Source: CAMCXT01 sp046302715
GTDB lineage: Bacteria; Bacteroidota; Bacteroidia; M30B66
DNA length: 6,931 nt
Direction: 5' to 3'
NCBI GenBank assembly: GCA_046302715.1
Contig: JBKCHQ010000215.1
Coordinates: 1-6,931, forward strand
The first letter of the stretch is position 1. Every line of letters starts with the position of its first letter. Below, piece by piece: positions 6,620 to 6,931 of this stretch. The position numbers were made by a program, and so were the translations under genes. The notes under the pieces are model-generated. The model was not told the DNA's origin, did not search any database, and worked only from the letters and a program-made list of their open reading frames with translations.

Positions 6620-6688
6620 GGTTAAAGCTAAGTTGTTAGACATGGTATGAAACAATTCGGAGTGAAAAGCCAACACTTTAATCAGGGT

Positions 6689-6729
6689 ATAGCCGTTTTA
6701 ATCGATTATAAACGTTTGTTAACGGCTAT
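6689..6729. repeat. Perfect 9-base inverted repeat enclosing smaller palindromes
   Basis: ATAGCCGTT (6689-6697) and AACGGCTAT (6721-6729) are perfect complements around a 23-base interval. That interval contains the palindromes TAATCGATTA (6699-6708) and AAACGTTT (6710-6717), and GTTAAC (6718-6723) spans the right arm boundary. There is no T-run after it on the plus strand. Possible readings are a regulator site, a structured RNA or the remnant of a repeat element; none can be chosen from the sequence. Confidence 0.55.
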
Positions 6730-6931
6730 TTGTAATAGAGTCAGTAGCTTCGCGTTAGGGTAGGGGGGGATAGGATTCCTACAAAATCAAATCATCAAAA
6801 CCAAATTTAAACATTAACACGACTTGTTAATTGCCAATATATTATGTCCTATGCTTGATTGTTCCATGACCTATCCAAAGTCATTTTAAACTATTTCTCC
6901 AAGCTTAACAGATATGCTAAACGGTACACAT

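Larger units (their letters stand above)
6437..6931. other. Gene-free segment at the right end with several inverted repeats
   Basis: No credible coding frame was found on either strand; all three minus frames entering from the right edge stop within about 15 codons. No tRNA or rRNA signature was seen. The segment holds two notable inverted repeats, listed separately, and the short hairpin GAATC-ATG-GATTC (6562-6574). It also has the direct repeat TGGGTTAA (6547-6554 and 6618-6625), a G7 run (6763-6769), the near-palindrome TAGGATTCCTA (6771-6781), and an AT-rich right tail that may be upstream DNA of a gene outside the window. An ATG at 6914 opens a frame that runs off the edge after six codons, too short to support a call. 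Confidence 0.6.

Noticed and set aside
6490..6641. attC-like motifs (AAGCGTTAGA at 6491-6500 and GTTAGAC at 6635-6641) suggesting an integron cassette boundary
   Set aside because: No matching RYYYAAC partner at the right distance folds with them, there is no cassette gene and no integrase, and short GTTAG motifs are common by chance.
6914..6931. ATG at 6914 as the start of a gene running off the right edge
   Set aside because: Only six codons are visible and there is no clear promoter or other support.

Overview
The window looks like chromosomal DNA of a member of the Bacteroidota. The main evidence is the large secreted protein, which ends in a type A sorting domain of the type IX secretion system (T9SS). 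Two genes also have promoter-like sequences of the Bacteroidota form (TTG, about 20 bases, then TAnnTTTG), and there are no strong Shine-Dalgarno sequences. No phage, plasmid, insertion sequence, CRISPR or RNA gene could be recognised. The genes are mostly ordinary, and I do not see a convincing new multi-gene system.

Layout from left to right: (1) a dihydrofolate reductase-like (RibD C-terminal domain type) gene on the minus strand, cut by the left edge; (2) a strong hairpin terminator at 428-454; (3) a 1128-residue secreted protein on the minus strand (481-3867), with a signal peptide, an N-terminal beta-sandwich-like domain, eight cysteine-patterned PKD-like repeats, two further beta-sandwich-like modules and the T9SS sorting domain; (4) a 191-base AT-rich intergenic region with a promoter and two inverted repeats; (5) a concentrative nucleoside transporter (NupC/CNT family) on the minus strand (4059-5339); (6) a 108-base divergent intergenic region with an operator-like palindrome pair; (7) a lipoprotein-type methionine-R-sulfoxide reductase B on the plus strand (5448-5972); (8) a small putative lipoprotein on the minus strand (5977-6387), converging on msrB with a 4-base gap; (9) about 500 bases at the right end with no gene but several inverted repeats.

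The genes do not form an obvious pathway. What they share is a cell-envelope theme: a T9SS-exported surface or secreted protein, an inner-membrane nucleoside importer, and two probable lipoproteins, one of which repairs oxidised methionine. The two nearest things to novelty are the highly regular C...W...C...Cx4C repeat architecture of the T9SS protein and the hairpin-rich gene-free segment at the right end. Neither function can be settled from sequence reading alone.
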